DNA from: Tissierella sp. Yu-01
GTDB taxonomy: Bacteria > Bacillota > Clostridia > Tissierellales > Tissierellaceae
Assembly (NCBI RefSeq): GCF_029537395.1
Contig: NZ_CP120677.1
Coordinates: 1,984,001-2,048,000 of the forward strand
Length of the DNA stretch: 64,000 nucleotides
Direction of reading: 5' to 3'
The position numbers and the translations under genes were made by a program. Under the pieces are notes generated by a model. The model worked only from the letters and a program-made list of their open reading frames with translations. It was not told the origin of the DNA and did no database searches. This document shows, in pieces, positions 41,899 through 50,645 of this stretch. The stretch's first letter is position 1, and the number at the start of each line of letters is the position of its first letter.

Positions 41899-42592
41899 AT
41901 TTTTTTTCAATTTTTTCTATCTCCTGCATGATATAAGACTTTGCATAATCTAAGTGATTACTTATAATTAGTGGTACTACATCATAATTTTTATCCTTCA
42001 TAATATTATATATTATCCAATGCTCATCTAGAGCTTTTCGTCTCCTAGCTTCACCAGTTAATGAGATATCCCTAAACCTGGCTAAATAATCCCTTAATCG
42101 TGTAACCATATGATCAAGACGAGGCATTCTACTAAATCTATATATCATTTGATTGTATTCCGAAAATAAGTCTATAACAGCCTTAACTTCATTACGAGAA
42201 TTGGCTTCTTCTGTTTTCTTTAAGAGCTGATGCATCTCCTCAAATTCACTTTCTGTCATAATCTTCATAGCACTTGTAGTAGCCAGTGTTTCTAATGCAA
42301 TCCTAATCTTAAATATTTCCTCAACATCTTCTTTAGATACTTTCTTAACTATTACACCAATGTTTGGAATGTATTCAACCAACCCTTCATCCTCGATACG
42401 CTTTATTGCCTCACGTATTGGAGTACGACTTATGTTCATTCTTTCTGAATACTCCGTTTCTTTTATTCTTTCTCCAACAGGTATAATTCCTTTTATTATT
42501 GCAGTTCTTAGTCCTTCATATACTATCTCATTAATTGGTTTATTTTGTTTTAGATCAGTTAATTTTATTACCTCATTAATATAATCTTTCAT
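41897..42592 (-). CDS. GntR-family (FadR/FCD type) regulator, likely of citrate genes
   Basis: A 231-residue regulator. The N-terminal winged helix (NEIVYEGLRTAIIKGIIPVGERIKETEYSERMNISRTPIREAIKRIEDEGLVEYI, about residues 20-75) is followed by an all-helical FCD ligand domain (about 85-225) with metal-ligand type residues (ALDEHWIIYNIM and SNHLDYAK). FCD regulators often bind organic acids, and CitO, the activator of citrate fermentation in Enterococcus, is of this type. Its position between citG and citM1 makes it the best candidate regulator of both cit loci; that role is inference. Ribosome binding site AAGGGGTTG. Confidence 0.82.
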   Translation of the reverse strand: MKDYINEVIKLTDLKQNKPINEIVYEGLRTAIIKGIIPVGERIKETEYSERMNISRTPIREAIKRIEDEGLVEYIPNIGVIVKKVSKEDVEEIFKIRIALETLATTSAMKIMTESEFEEMHQLLKKTEEANSRNEVKAVIDLFSEYNQMIYRFSRMPRLDHMVTRLRDYLARFRDISLTGEARRRKALDEHWIIYNIMKDKNYDVVPLIISNHLDYAKSYIMQEIEKIEKK

Positions 42593-42638
42593 AATTTCAA
42601 CCCCTTTTTAATAAGTCAAACTGCTTTTATTTCTATCT

Positions 42639-43526
42639 TTAATCTAATTTATCCCCATGTTCCAACATATATAACATCATCGTTACCGCTAGTAGATCTG
42701 CAGATCCTCCTGGACTTATATTTTTTTCTATAAAATATTTATCCATTTCATTGACAAATACTTTTCCATAAGAAGTTAAATATCCTCCATGGCTTAATGC
42801 TGTCAATGCCTTCTCCTTAACAAATTCTAACGTTTGCATATCATGCCTCCCCAATATATTACTATCCTCAGAATAAGCCATAAGATGTAAGAGAACCTGT
42901 ATTAATATATGGTTTATATGTATTTCTTTATTTATTAAATCCTTTAATATGGGTAGAGAATATTTAAGTACGGTTCTAAAACCAGACTCAACTTCACCAC
43001 GAATTCCTTTTACACCATATTTTAAATATAATTTTTCTCCATATGTAAGGTTTTCTTTATCTTCTATATTATCTAATTCCTTTGTAATTTCTTTAGTTAT
43101 TAACTTTACTAAATTGCATATATCAATGGAACTTTGATAAATCTCTTTATTTATATAATATAAGTTACCAGCTGCTGCTGAAATAATTCCAAGAGAAAAT
43201 ATCAATCCTTTATGGGTATTTACGCCTTTTGTAGCATTAAACATGCTCTTTTCTGCTTCAATTCCTAGAGGTCTTATCTTTTCCATCAATAATTTGTAAT
43301 CTTCTTCCTTAAATTCAATGCCAGCCATTGTACATTTATAGAAATAGTCAACCAACGATACACTACTATCTAAAAAAGTGAAAAAATCCATGTCCCTGTG
43401 AGCTCCAGGATTTTTTCTATCAACTAAACCAGGTTTAGGTGCCGCTGAGACTTCGTATAGGAGAGACTTTGTTGCCAGCTTGCTTACGTAAATACAAAAT
43501 TCATTTATATTCATATTTTCACTCAT
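42639..43526 (-). CDS. citG: Triphosphoribosyl-dephospho-CoA synthase
   Basis: A 295-residue enzyme that makes the prosthetic-group precursor of CitD from dephospho-CoA and ATP. Landmarks are LLYEVSAAPKPGLVDRKNPGAHRDMDFFTFLDSS, the NATKGVNTHKGLIFSLG block and the C-terminal SPGGSADLLAVTMMLY. The start is uncertain: an ATG at 43514 has a better-placed GAGTG than the one at 43526. It lies downstream of citF2 beyond a terminator and 46 bp ahead of the GntR gene. Confidence 0.9.
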   Translation of the reverse strand: MSENMNINEFCIYVSKLATKSLLYEVSAAPKPGLVDRKNPGAHRDMDFFTFLDSSVSLVDYFYKCTMAGIEFKEEDYKLLMEKIRPLGIEAEKSMFNATKGVNTHKGLIFSLGIISAAAGNLYYINKEIYQSSIDICNLVKLITKEITKELDNIEDKENLTYGEKLYLKYGVKGIRGEVESGFRTVLKYSLPILKDLINKEIHINHILIQVLLHLMAYSEDSNILGRHDMQTLEFVKEKALTALSHGGYLTSYGKVFVNEMDKYFIEKNISPGGSADLLAVTMMLYMLEHGDKLD

Positions 43527-43559
43527 TTCATTTTAATAGATAATTAACATTAAAAAAAA

Positions 43560-43580
43560 ATGCCTATATCATATAGGCAT
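43560..43580 (-). terminator. Terminator of the citDEF2 operon
   Basis: ATGCCTATA and TATAGGCAT form a 9-bp stem followed on the minus strand by nine Ts. The stem is almost the same as the one after oadA. Confidence 0.85.
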
Positions 43581-43589
43581 ATATCTATT

Positions 43590-45131
43590 TTATTTCACTT
43601 GTCTTATAACGTCAATAACAGTTCCATCTCTATATTGAACTATACCAACTACTTTTTCATCAAACTCTAAAGGTTCAGGTTTACCTGATAGTTTTTCCGC
43701 CATTTTTTGTAATTCATTAATTGTATATATAGGTAAATTAGCTTTTTTAAAATTATCAATCAAATCCTGTCTTAAAGGATTAACAGCTATTCCATAATCT
43801 GTAACAACAACATCAATAGTCTCACCTGGAGTAACTACTGTTGTTACCTTATCAACAATAATTGGAAGTCTACTTCGAATAAGTGGAGCAAGTATCACTG
43901 ACATCTTTGATCCTGCAGCAGTATCTGAATGTCCTCCAGATGCCTGACTAATAACTCCATCTGAGCCAGTTATAACATTTACATTGAAATCCGTATCTAC
44001 TTCTAATGCCCCAAGCATTACAATATCTAACTTATTTACTGCAGGTCCTGAATTATGTGGATTAGCATAGAAGGACGCATCTATCTCAAAATGTTCTGGA
44101 TTTTTCCCTAATGATTCAGCCGCAACTAAGTCAAAGCATTGTGTATCAAGTAATCCCTTAAATAGTCCTTCTTCTAATAGTTGCACTAATTGGGATGTAA
44201 TACCTCCAAGACCAAAACTTCCCACAATATTTTGTTCTTTCATATGTTCTCTTAATATGGATGTAACGGCTAAAGATGCACCTGCAGCACCTGTTTGATA
44301 TGAGAATCCATTTTTGAAATACCCTGAAGCAAGTATGGCCTTCACTGCATTTTCTGCAATTAAAATATCCCTTGGATTATTAGTGCCTTTTATAGCCCCA
44401 GATACAATTCCCTTTGGATTTCCTATCTCCTCTACCTCTACTACATAGTCTACTTGGGTTTGATTGATACTGGCTGGAAGACATGGGTACTCAACTAAAT
44501 TATCTGTAATAAGTACAACCTGATCTGCATATCTTGCATCAACCATTGCATAACCTAAAGAACCACATGCTGATTTTCCCGAATATCCATTGGCATTACC
44601 ATATTCATCGCAAGCTGGGACTCCTAAAAATGCTACATCAATTTTCACTTCCCCAGATTCAATCGCTCTAGCTCTGCCACCATGAGATCTTATGATGACT
44701 GGGTACTCCATAATTCCTTTTGAAATTTCAGTTCCTAATGGATCTCTTAATCCACTGGTTTCAATTCTTGTAATTACTCCATTTTTTATATGTTCAATCA
44801 GCGGACCATGAACAGATGATAAGGAACTTGCAGCTATTCTTAAGTCCTTAATTCCTAGTTTAGCAATTGCATCTACAACCATATTCACTATATAGTCACC
44901 ACTTCTAAAGTGATGGTGAAATGAAATGGTCATTCCATCTTTTAAGCCAGTTGCTCTTATGGCATCTTCTAAACTCTTTATTAATTTACTCTTATGAGGT
45001 AATGGTTTTTTTAATTTAGGTCCAGCTTTGTTTCCCTTTGGCTCAAGATTAAATGGACTTACATAAGGCTTGAGCTCTCCAATACCTTCAATATACTCTG
45101 GTATATCTCTTCCTACTCCATTCTTAACCAA
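43590..45131 (-). CDS. citF: Citrate lyase alpha subunit, copy 2
   Basis: A 513-residue paralogue of the protein at 33693, equal in length and alike over its whole sequence, with identical key blocks ISFHHHFRSGDYIVN, VIIRSHGGRARAIESGE and VISQASGGHSDTAAGSKM. It has the same TTG start and the same 8-bp overlap with citE. The copies differ mostly in conservative substitutions, so both are probably functional; no frameshift is seen. Confidence 0.95.
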   Translation of the reverse strand: MVKNGVGRDIPEYIEGIGELKPYVSPFNLEPKGNKAGPKLKKPLPHKSKLIKSLEDAIRATGLKDGMTISFHHHFRSGDYIVNMVVDAIAKLGIKDLRIAASSLSSVHGPLIEHIKNGVITRIETSGLRDPLGTEISKGIMEYPVIIRSHGGRARAIESGEVKIDVAFLGVPACDEYGNANGYSGKSACGSLGYAMVDARYADQVVLITDNLVEYPCLPASINQTQVDYVVEVEEIGNPKGIVSGAIKGTNNPRDILIAENAVKAILASGYFKNGFSYQTGAAGASLAVTSILREHMKEQNIVGSFGLGGITSQLVQLLEEGLFKGLLDTQCFDLVAAESLGKNPEHFEIDASFYANPHNSGPAVNKLDIVMLGALEVDTDFNVNVITGSDGVISQASGGHSDTAAGSKMSVILAPLIRSRLPIIVDKVTTVVTPGETIDVVVTDYGIAVNPLRQDLIDNFKKANLPIYTINELQKMAEKLSGKPEPLEFDEKVVGIVQYRDGTVIDVIRQVK

Positions 45132-46020
45132 TTAGATCTCCCTCCTTGTATACTCCTGCGGCCTTAGCTAGTTCTATAACTCTATATGCCCTATCAACTA
45201 TTGGTCCATCTACCATCTTTCCATCTACTGATATTACTCCTGAGCCTCTACTTTCAGCTTCCTTAATTCCGCGCACTACTCTTATTGCATGTTTTATTTC
45301 CTTTTCTGTTGGGGCATATTCCTTATGGATAGGTGCAATTTGTCTTGGATGTATAACTGACTTGCCATCAAATCCTAATTGTTTTATTAATCTTACTTCT
45401 TCTAAAAATCCTTCATGATTTCCTATATCTGAGTAAACTGTATCTAGAGCATATATTCCAGCAGCTCTTGCTGCCATTAAAATCTGACTTCTTGCTGCAA
45501 ATAGCTCTAAACCAGAATCATATCTCTTTGTTTTCATATTAGTGACAAAATCCTCTGCACCTAACGCAATAGCAACTAGTCTTTTACTAGCTGTTGCAAT
45601 TTTATATGCATTTATTATTCCAAGAGGACTTTCAATTGCAGCCATCATCTTAATAGTACCAGCTTCTATACCACTTTTCTCTTCTTCTTCAGTTATTAGA
45701 TTATCTACCTCGATTACATCCTCTGGGCTATCTGTTTTCGGAAGTCTAATTACATTTACTCTTGCCCTTACCATAGCTTTTATGTCATGCCTTCCATAAG
45801 GAGTATCAAGTCCATTTATCCTAACTACTGTTTCTGTATTTCCATAATTAATCGTTTTTAAAGCATTATATACTAGAAATCTGGCTGAATCCTTTTCCTT
45901 TAATGAAGTTGCATCTTCTAAATCAAACATTATTGAGTCAGATCCATAAAGGTGTCCATCTGTTATCATAGCAGGATTATTTCCAGGTATAAACATCATA
46001 GTTCTTCTTAGTCTAGACAT
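45124..46020 (-). CDS. citE: Citrate lyase beta subunit, copy 2
   Basis: A 298-residue paralogue of CitE copy 1 with the same motifs: RRTMMFIPGNNPAMI, DSIMFDLEDA, AAIESPLGIINAY, LGAEDFVTNM and FDGKSVIHPRQI. The ATG at 46020 is chosen behind GGGGAGAGTGAG; earlier in-frame codons overlap citD2. It lies 5 bp after citD2 and overlaps citF2. Confidence 0.95.
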   Translation of the reverse strand: MSRLRRTMMFIPGNNPAMITDGHLYGSDSIMFDLEDATSLKEKDSARFLVYNALKTINYGNTETVVRINGLDTPYGRHDIKAMVRARVNVIRLPKTDSPEDVIEVDNLITEEEEKSGIEAGTIKMMAAIESPLGIINAYKIATASKRLVAIALGAEDFVTNMKTKRYDSGLELFAARSQILMAARAAGIYALDTVYSDIGNHEGFLEEVRLIKQLGFDGKSVIHPRQIAPIHKEYAPTEKEIKHAIRVVRGIKEAESRGSGVISVDGKMVDGPIVDRAYRVIELAKAAGVYKEGDLIG

Positions 46021-46025
46021 ATGTC

Positions 46026-46313
46026 TCACTCTCCCCAATTATAAATTTTGTCTAATGCTCTATAAAGGGCAGTTTCTGTCCTTGATTTAATAACATAGTC
46101 AATGGCACCTTTATCAACAGCTTTTACTTGTGCATTACTTATACCATTTTCCTTAATTGTATCCTCAATTACCTTTTTAATTTGTTTCCCAAATTGCTTC
46201 TCTACTGAGCTTTGCAGGTCAATTTCAATTCCTATACTATCCGATGGACCAATAACAATATTAATATCGCTGGATTCCATAGTTCCTGACATACCTGTTT
46301 TTTTTATTTCCAT
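46026..46313 (-). CDS. citD: Citrate lyase gamma subunit (acyl carrier protein), copy 2
   Basis: A 95-residue carrier protein with GTMESSDINIVIGPSD and the prosthetic-group serine at the same place as in copy 1 (residue 14). The C terminus is slightly different (YRALDKIYNWGE). First gene of the citDEF2 operon, behind GGGAGGAG, and divergent from citM2. Confidence 0.95.
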   Translation of the reverse strand: MEIKKTGMSGTMESSDINIVIGPSDSIGIEIDLQSSVEKQFGKQIKKVIEDTIKENGISNAQVKAVDKGAIDYVIKSRTETALYRALDKIYNWGE

Positions 46314-46463
46314 ATTATATAGTCTCCTCCCGTAATTTTTATAATTCCCTTATGTTTAATTTACATTACTTAAAAGTCTGTATATTTTTTGCTGTTTATG
46401 TAAATTTTATTCTTATAAAGGTACTTAAAGGAATTCATTATTATTTGATAAGGAGAGAAATAT
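46314..46463. promoter_or_regulatory. Divergent citD2/citM2 control region
   Basis: A 150-bp region between divergent genes. TATATTTTTTGCTGTTTATG (46381-46400) resembles the T-tract motif found twice in each of the other two cit control regions. For citM2 a TTGCTG box (46390-46395) lies 18-19 bp from TTATAA/TATAAA. No confident promoter was found for citD2. It is otherwise not similar to the duplicated leader. Confidence 0.45.
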
Positions 46464-47834
46464 ATGCTAACCATTTTATCTTGGGCAATGATCATAGTTT
46501 TCATGATATTAATCATGAGAAAAAAGCTTACACCATTTTCAGCATTAATATTAATTCCTCTAATATTTACTGCAATAGGCTCATTTTTAGGTCTATATGC
46601 AGATAAGGTTACAGAATTAAATGAAATTGCCAATCCTACTCTGATTGACCAGATTCTAATCATAGGAGATTGGTCAGTAGAAGGTATTAAAAGTACATCT
46701 ATAACAGCAGTAATGCTATTATTTGCGATTCTTTATTTTGCAATAATGCTAAATGCAGGTTTATTTGATCCTGTAACTAAAAAAATGATTCAATTTGCTA
46801 AAGGAGATCCTGTAAGAATTATATTTGCAACAGCTGTAGTTGCAGCAGCTGTATCACTAAATGGTGATGGAACAACTACTACCTTAATCGTTTGTACAGC
46901 TTTTATACCTATCTATAAAAAGCTTGGTATGAAGTTAATGAATCTTGGTGTTGTAACTATTCTTATGAATACTATAATGAATTTGCTTCCATGGGGTGGC
47001 CCTACTGCTCGTGTTATATCCGTTTTGGGGGTCGACGAGCAATCCATACTTCGTGCTTTAGTACCTGGTATGATAGTTTCAATTGTATTTATGCTTGGAG
47101 TTGCTGTTTACTTAGGTTTAAAGGAAAGAAAAAGAATCGGAATTCAAACATTAACAAGAGCTGATATAGAAGAGTTAACAAGCGTAAAGGACCCAGATGA
47201 ACTTGCATTAAGACGTCCCAAGAAGATTTGGATTAATTTAATATTAACATTAGCTTTACTAGCTATGCTAATATTTGGAACATTTCCATCTGTATTCCTA
47301 TTCTTAGTAGGTACTGCATTAGCTCTAGTTATAAATTACGATAAATTAAAAGATCAAAAGAACCGTATTCAGGATAATGCAGGAGATGCAGTACAGGTTG
47401 TAATTTTAGTACTTGGCGCGGGAATATTCATGGGACTATTCACAGGATCAGGTATGGCAGATGCACTTGCATTAAGTTTAGCAAGGGTTATTCCAACAAG
47501 CTTCGGCAGATATTGGGGATTGATAGTTGCTGTCCTTTCAGCACCAGGTACATTCTTCTTATCAAATGATGCATTCTACTATGGAGTACTTCCTGTACTA
47601 GCAGAAGCAGGTGCCCAATATGGATTTACGACCTTAGAACTTGGAGTTGCATCACTATTAGGTCAGGCATATCACTTACTAAGTCCATTAGTAGCTTTCA
47701 TTTATCTACTGCTTAATTTAACTGGTCTGGATATGGGAGAATGGCAGAAGGAATCAGCAAAGTGGGCAACAGGAATATTTATAATATTTATTGCAATAGC
47801 TGCGATTACAGGTTCTGTACCTTTGTTTAAATAA
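46464..47834 (+). CDS. citM: CitMHS-family citrate transporter, copy 2
   Basis: A 456-residue paralogue of the transporter at 40488, same length, with the same signature blocks (AAAVSLNGDGTTTTLIVC, NLLPWGGPTARVISVLG, FLSNDAFYYGVLPVL). Differences are scattered and conservative. It is divergent from citDEF2. Two lyase-transporter pairs in one island suggest a local duplication with separate control. Ribosome binding site AAGGAGAG. Confidence 0.9.
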   Translation: MLTILSWAMIIVFMILIMRKKLTPFSALILIPLIFTAIGSFLGLYADKVTELNEIANPTLIDQILIIGDWSVEGIKSTSITAVMLLFAILYFAIMLNAGLFDPVTKKMIQFAKGDPVRIIFATAVVAAAVSLNGDGTTTTLIVCTAFIPIYKKLGMKLMNLGVVTILMNTIMNLLPWGGPTARVISVLGVDEQSILRALVPGMIVSIVFMLGVAVYLGLKERKRIGIQTLTRADIEELTSVKDPDELALRRPKKIWINLILTLALLAMLIFGTFPSVFLFLVGTALALVINYDKLKDQKNRIQDNAGDAVQVVILVLGAGIFMGLFTGSGMADALALSLARVIPTSFGRYWGLIVAVLSAPGTFFLSNDAFYYGVLPVLAEAGAQYGFTTLELGVASLLGQAYHLLSPLVAFIYLLLNLTGLDMGEWQKESAKWATGIFIIFIAIAAITGSVPLFK

Positions 47835-47867
47835 TATTTATATACTTGCATAAGTGCAATAAAATGA

Positions 47868-47901
47868 AAGACCATGAAGGTAAATTTACCCTCGTGGTCT
47901 T
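47868..47901. terminator. Terminator between citM2 and fprA
   Basis: Arms AAGACCATGAAGGTAAA and TTTACCCTCGTGGTCTT pair with two mismatched positions; TTACTTTTTAT follows on the plus strand. Confidence 0.75.
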
Positions 47902-47916
47902 ACTTTTTATACAATA

Positions 47917-49104
47917 TTATAATCTTTCTGCAAAGCTCTTACCAAACTGTACACATTCCTGAATTGCATCTTTGTCTGGATCCCATAGAACCTTTAGTCC
48001 ATCCTGAACTAATTCTAATTTAGCAGCCTTAAGTTTTTCTTCTAATATTGCTACCGATTCACCAGACCATCCATAGGAACCGAAAGCAGCTGTCTTTTTA
48101 TTCTTAAAGCCAATTCCTCTTATCATTTCAAGTATACCTGCTGTAGCATGCATAATGCTCTTATTTACTGTGGAGCTACCAAATAAAAATGCCTTTGATT
48201 TAAATAACTCAGTTATAATGTCATTCTTATCCGTCTTAGCAGCATTATATAGTTTTATAGTCACTTCTTTATCAACTGTTCTTATTCCTTCAGCAATGGC
48301 TTCTGCCATATGTCTAGTACAATTCCACATTGTATCATAAACTATTGTTACTTGATTTTCTTGATAACTATTAGCCCATTTCATATAGTTTTCAACTATT
48401 TGAGCTGGATTATCTCTCCAAATAACTCCATGTGAAGTAGCTATCATATTTAAAGGAAGGTTAAAACTAAGTACTTCTTCAATCTTCTTAGTTACTAGTG
48501 TACTGAAAGGTGTAAGTATATTTGCATAATATTTTATACATTCTTGATATAATTCACCTTGATCTACTAGGTCATTATACATTAATTCTGAAGCATAATG
48601 TTGACCAAAGGCATCGTTACTGAATAATATGTTTTCGCCACTCATATATGTCATCATGCTATCTGGCCAGTGAAGCATTCTAGCTTCTACAAATGTTAAA
48701 GTAGAATCACCAATTTCTAATGTATCTCCTGTCTTAACTTCTACAAAGTTCCAATCTTCGTGATAATGGCCTTTTATTATCTTAGCTCCATTAGCTGTAC
48801 AATAGATAGGAGTATTTGGTATCTCCTTCATCAACAATGGAAGAGCTCCACTATGATCGGGCTCACTATGTTGTGCAATTATATAGTCTATTTCATTTAA
48901 GTCTATTTCATTTTTTAATTTTTCCACGTATTCTTTAGCAAATGGTGTCCATACTGTATCGATTAAAACTGTCTTCTTATCTCTGATTAAATAGGAATTA
49001 TAAGATGAACCTCTATGAGTTGAATATTCCTCACCATGGAAAGTTCGTAATTCCCAGTCAATCTTTCCTACCCATTTTACTTTGTCAGTTAATTTAAAAG
49101 TCAT
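47917..49104 (-). CDS. fprA: FprA-type flavodiiron protein (O2/NO reductase)
   Basis: A 395-residue A-type flavoprotein. The N-terminal beta-lactamase-like domain holds the diiron ligands His79, Glu81, Asp83 and His84 in HSEPDH, with His145 in MLHWPDS and Asp164 in FSNDAFG; the C-terminal flavodoxin domain begins near VTIVYDTMWNCTRHMAEAI. These enzymes reduce O2 to water or NO to N2O in the cytosol of anaerobes. It is the last gene of an operon with a Crp/Fnr regulator and a hemerythrin protein, all suited to O2/NO defence. Ribosome binding site AAGGAGG. Confidence 0.93.
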   Translation of the reverse strand: MTFKLTDKVKWVGKIDWELRTFHGEEYSTHRGSSYNSYLIRDKKTVLIDTVWTPFAKEYVEKLKNEIDLNEIDYIIAQHSEPDHSGALPLLMKEIPNTPIYCTANGAKIIKGHYHEDWNFVEVKTGDTLEIGDSTLTFVEARMLHWPDSMMTYMSGENILFSNDAFGQHYASELMYNDLVDQGELYQECIKYYANILTPFSTLVTKKIEEVLSFNLPLNMIATSHGVIWRDNPAQIVENYMKWANSYQENQVTIVYDTMWNCTRHMAEAIAEGIRTVDKEVTIKLYNAAKTDKNDIITELFKSKAFLFGSSTVNKSIMHATAGILEMIRGIGFKNKKTAAFGSYGWSGESVAILEEKLKAAKLELVQDGLKVLWDPDKDAIQECVQFGKSFAERL

Positions 49105-49137
49105 ATAACATCCTCCTTATATTTTTATTTTGCTACA

Positions 49138-49692
49138 TTAGCAATACTTTTTCTCTAGCTCAGTTAAAAGGTTAAGATACTTCTCTTGTGTACCAGCTTC
49201 AGTTGCCTGTTCATCAATTTTCTTACTTTCTCTTTCAATGAATTCTTTGCTTGTTTCCGTTAACATTCTTTCTGCGAAAGTGTACATTGCAGTATTTTCT
49301 TTTTCAATATGTCTGTCTAATAAATCTGCATAGCAAATTGCATTGGCTATAATATCAAGTCTTGCTTCATCGCTTCCTTCCTTAAAACTCAAAACTCCCT
49401 TCTCAAGATTAGCCATATATAAACGTCCATTATCATGCTCTATATACATCCCTTTTATAGCACCTGATTTAGCTAATCTCTCAAGCTCTTTTTCCATAGT
49501 TTTAAATAGTATATCCTCCTCCTTGCCATGATGAAGTTTATCAGTATAAATTCTTACAAAGTCTATAATCCTAGGAAAGTCTTCTATATCATATTCCCCA
49601 TTGGTTAACACCTTATAACATATCTTTCTAATTACTTTTAACATTCGTCGAACATTCTCGTGTTCATCTATCATAATTTTTATTGCTTCCAA
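49138..49692 (-). CDS. Hemerythrin domain protein
   Basis: A 184-residue four-helix protein. Its N terminus EAIKIMIDEHENVRRMLKVI and later KLHHGKEEDILF, IEHDNGRLYM and LLDRHIEKENTAMYTFAE supply the His/Glu ligands of a hemerythrin diiron site. The TTG at 49692 is preferred since GAGGTGAGG lies just upstream; a GTG at 49701 sits inside that site. Such proteins bind O2 or NO, or repair iron-sulfur clusters. Second gene in the Crp/Fnr-hemerythrin-FprA operon. Confidence 0.87.
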   Translation of the reverse strand: MEAIKIMIDEHENVRRMLKVIRKICYKVLTNGEYDIEDFPRIIDFVRIYTDKLHHGKEEDILFKTMEKELERLAKSGAIKGMYIEHDNGRLYMANLEKGVLSFKEGSDEARLDIIANAICYADLLDRHIEKENTAMYTFAERMLTETSKEFIERESKKIDEQATEAGTQEKYLNLLTELEKKYC

Positions 49693-49729
49693 TTGCCTCA
49701 CCTCTGTATAAATTTTTGTACATGTATCT

Positions 49730-50413
49730 TTATATTATTTCCAACTCATCCAAACTTAGTAATACTATTTTTCTATTCCCAATTTGTTTAATTATACCTT
49801 GCTCTTGAAATAAAGTAAGCTTTCTACTTAAAGTCTCTTGGCTCATGCCTAATTGAGATGCAAAATCGCCCTTGGTCATATTTAAAACGACTTCATTTTT
49901 GTCATTTGCCATTTTTAATAATCCTTGTGCTAATCGAGTTTCTACAGAATGCAAATTGATATCCTCAATTAAATTTTCAGCTCTTTCTAATCTTTGGCTC
50001 ATCTCTTCCATTACTTTAAATGCAATGGTAGGATATTTATTAATTATTTTCTTAAGCTTATGTCCTTCAATAATACATAGACTTGTTTTTTCTAGTACTT
50101 CTGCATTATCAGCCATAGGCAATGGACTAAACAATGAAAGCTCTCCCAAAAATTCCCCAGGACCAATCACTCTAATAACTTGCTCTTTTCCATTGGAACT
50201 TATTCTAGATATCTTCACTCTACCTTTATGTATCACATAAAGCTTTTCTCCAATATCACCTTGAGTATAGATAAACTCACCTTTGTCATAGTCCTTAGCA
50301 GTGGTAATGGAGGCAACTTCCATCATCTCATCAAAGGTTAAATTATTAAATATCGGAACAATTTCTATACAATTCTTATCTGAATGATGACCACAGTTTT
50401 CACCACAGCTCAT
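49730..50413 (-). CDS. Crp/Fnr-family transcriptional regulator
   Basis: A 227-residue regulator: a cyclic-nucleotide-like beta barrel (about residues 20-130, GEFIYTQGDIGEKLYVIHKGRVKI...GEFLGELSLF), a dimer helix, and a C-terminal helix-turn-helix (MTKGDFASQLGMSQETLSRKLTLFQEQGII). The N terminus MSCGENCGHHSDKNC has three cysteines (3, 7 and 15) that could hold a redox or iron-sulfur sensor, as in FNR. It is first in the operon with hemerythrin and FprA, and a perfect palindrome upstream suggests autoregulation. Likely an O2 or NO sensor; the signal is inference. Confidence 0.88.
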   Translation of the reverse strand: MSCGENCGHHSDKNCIEIVPIFNNLTFDEMMEVASITTAKDYDKGEFIYTQGDIGEKLYVIHKGRVKISRISSNGKEQVIRVIGPGEFLGELSLFSPLPMADNAEVLEKTSLCIIEGHKLKKIINKYPTIAFKVMEEMSQRLERAENLIEDINLHSVETRLAQGLLKMANDKNEVVLNMTKGDFASQLGMSQETLSRKLTLFQEQGIIKQIGNRKIVLLSLDELEII

Positions 50414-50462
50414 TTCACACCTCCGAATTAATTCTATTTTATGGGATATAGAAAATTTATTC

Positions 50463-50478
50463 TTTGACCTAGGTCAAA
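50463..50478. promoter_or_regulatory. Crp/Fnr-type operator palindrome
   Basis: TTTGACCTAGGTCAAA is a perfect 16-bp palindrome close to FNR/DNR boxes (TTGAC-N4-GTCAA form). Its centre is about 41 bp ahead of a start site predicted from CATAAA (50443-50438), the position used by class II activation. It controls the minus-strand operon; the divergent lipoprotein gene is about 170 bp away. Confidence 0.7.
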
Positions 50479-50645
50479 ATTTATATATAATATAGTAAAC
50501 TTGAGAAAAAAATTTAGTCTCTATAGTGATACCCCATTAAGTAGGAATTAAGCATAGAAACAAACAATTGCATAGCTTTAATATAAGTTATCTTTATGAT
50601 TTATGGTAATAATAAATGATATAATACGGTAAGGGAGGTAATAAA

